Assembly (NCBI RefSeq): GCF_003937825.1
Contig: NZ_RSFW01000025.1
Location: 1 to 64,000 of the forward strand
From: Mesobacillus subterraneus
Lineage (GTDB): Bacteria > Bacillota > Bacilli > Bacillales > Cytobacillaceae
Direction of reading: 5' to 3'
Length of the DNA stretch: 64,000 bases
This document shows, in pieces, positions 63,838 through 64,000 of the stretch. Numbering within the stretch: position 1 is the first letter of the stretch; each line of letters begins with the position of its first letter. A program made the translations under genes and the position numbers. Below the pieces are notes generated by a model that was not told the origin of the DNA, made no database searches, and saw only the letters and a list, made by a program, of their open reading frames with translations.

Positions 63838-63956
63838 TCCAGTCATTCACCCCCAAAAGGATACTTCTAAATCAGTTGTGAATTGCATATAATTGTAAGT
63901 TAATTTTGTTCTACCCTTACTCTATCAGAATGAAACTTTAAGAACAACTGTTCTAA

Positions 63957-63980
63957 TTATCCACAATCTCCGGTGGATAA
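63957..63980. promoter_or_regulatory. Inverted DnaA boxes upstream of sda
   Basis: TTATCCACA (63957-63965) is an exact DnaA box. GGTGGATAA (63972-63980) is an 8/9 match in the opposite orientation. They lie about 120-145 bases upstream of the sda start. In B. subtilis, sda transcription is activated through DnaA boxes. Confidence 0.8.
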
Positions 63981-64000
63981 CCTGTGATTATTTTGTTTAT

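Overview
The window is chromosomal DNA of a Gram-positive, endospore-forming Firmicute of the family Bacillaceae. Evidence: spore genes (SafA-type coat protein, a CoxA/YhcN lipoprotein, bofC, spoVB, sigK, sda), T-box leaders, a 6S RNA between aspS and the yrvM-type gene, strong AGGAGG ribosome sites with frequent TTG/GTG starts, and a gene order that follows the Bacillus subtilis safA-ruvAB-queA-tgt-secDF-recJ-relA-hisS-aspS-cymR-mnmA-alaS-greA-mtnN region almost gene for gene. The intergenic repeats fit the Bacillus/Mesobacillus/Neobacillus group, but the species cannot be named. No tRNA, rRNA, IS element, prophage or CRISPR array was seen.

Layout. 1-2.9 kb: spore coat and cortex genes, two of which (safA 3' end and a coxA-like gene) appear frameshifted by one extra base in 7-base homopolymers. 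3.2-7.8 kb: ruvA-ruvB-DUF2905-queA-tgt-yajC (recombination, queuosine tRNA modification, Sec accessory). 7.8-11 kb: membrane proteins, spoVB, comN. 11.3-15 kb: secDF, a CDF metal exporter, lapA. 15.2-21.1 kb: recJ-apt-relA-dtd. 21.2-22.9 kb: a five-SH3 cell wall amidase. 23.2-26.8 kb: T-box-controlled hisS-aspS. 26.9-27.1 kb: 6S RNA. 27.5-36 kb: tcdA, rarA, cymR-iscS-mnmA, TPR protein, recD2. 36.3-38.4 kb: small PRC-barrel, zinc-ribbon and DUF3918 proteins and an AI-2E-type transporter. 38.4-42.4 kb: T-box-controlled alaS, then ireB-ruvX-yrzB. 42.7-51.1 kb: mltG; trmR-trhP1-trhP2-udk (wobble uridine hydroxylation and methylation); greA, a class B PBP, yrrS, yrzA. 51.3-53.7 kb: mtaD and mtnN (two routes for methylthioadenosine and S-adenosylhomocysteine) and yrhC. 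54.1-54.9 kb: a cluster of tiny ORFs around a YrzI-family gene, with a four-arm attenuator-like leader. 55.1 kb: an uninterrupted sigK. 56-58.6 kb: a DsrE-TusA-SQR-DUF1641 sulfide/sulfane-sulfur cluster, followed by a truncated haemoglobin and an orphan response regulator. 60-63.8 kb: a tiny YjcZ-like membrane protein, an M3 oligopeptidase, pssA, psd, and sda with DnaA boxes upstream.

Most of the window is conserved housekeeping DNA. The least explained parts are the 54 kb tiny-ORF cluster, whose leader has a strong promoter, a 26-codon leader ORF and hairpin arms that can pair 1:2, 2:3 or 3:4; the tandem palindromic repeats between bofC and ruvA; and several unassigned palindromic operator candidates. 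These are readings of sequence, not demonstrated functions.
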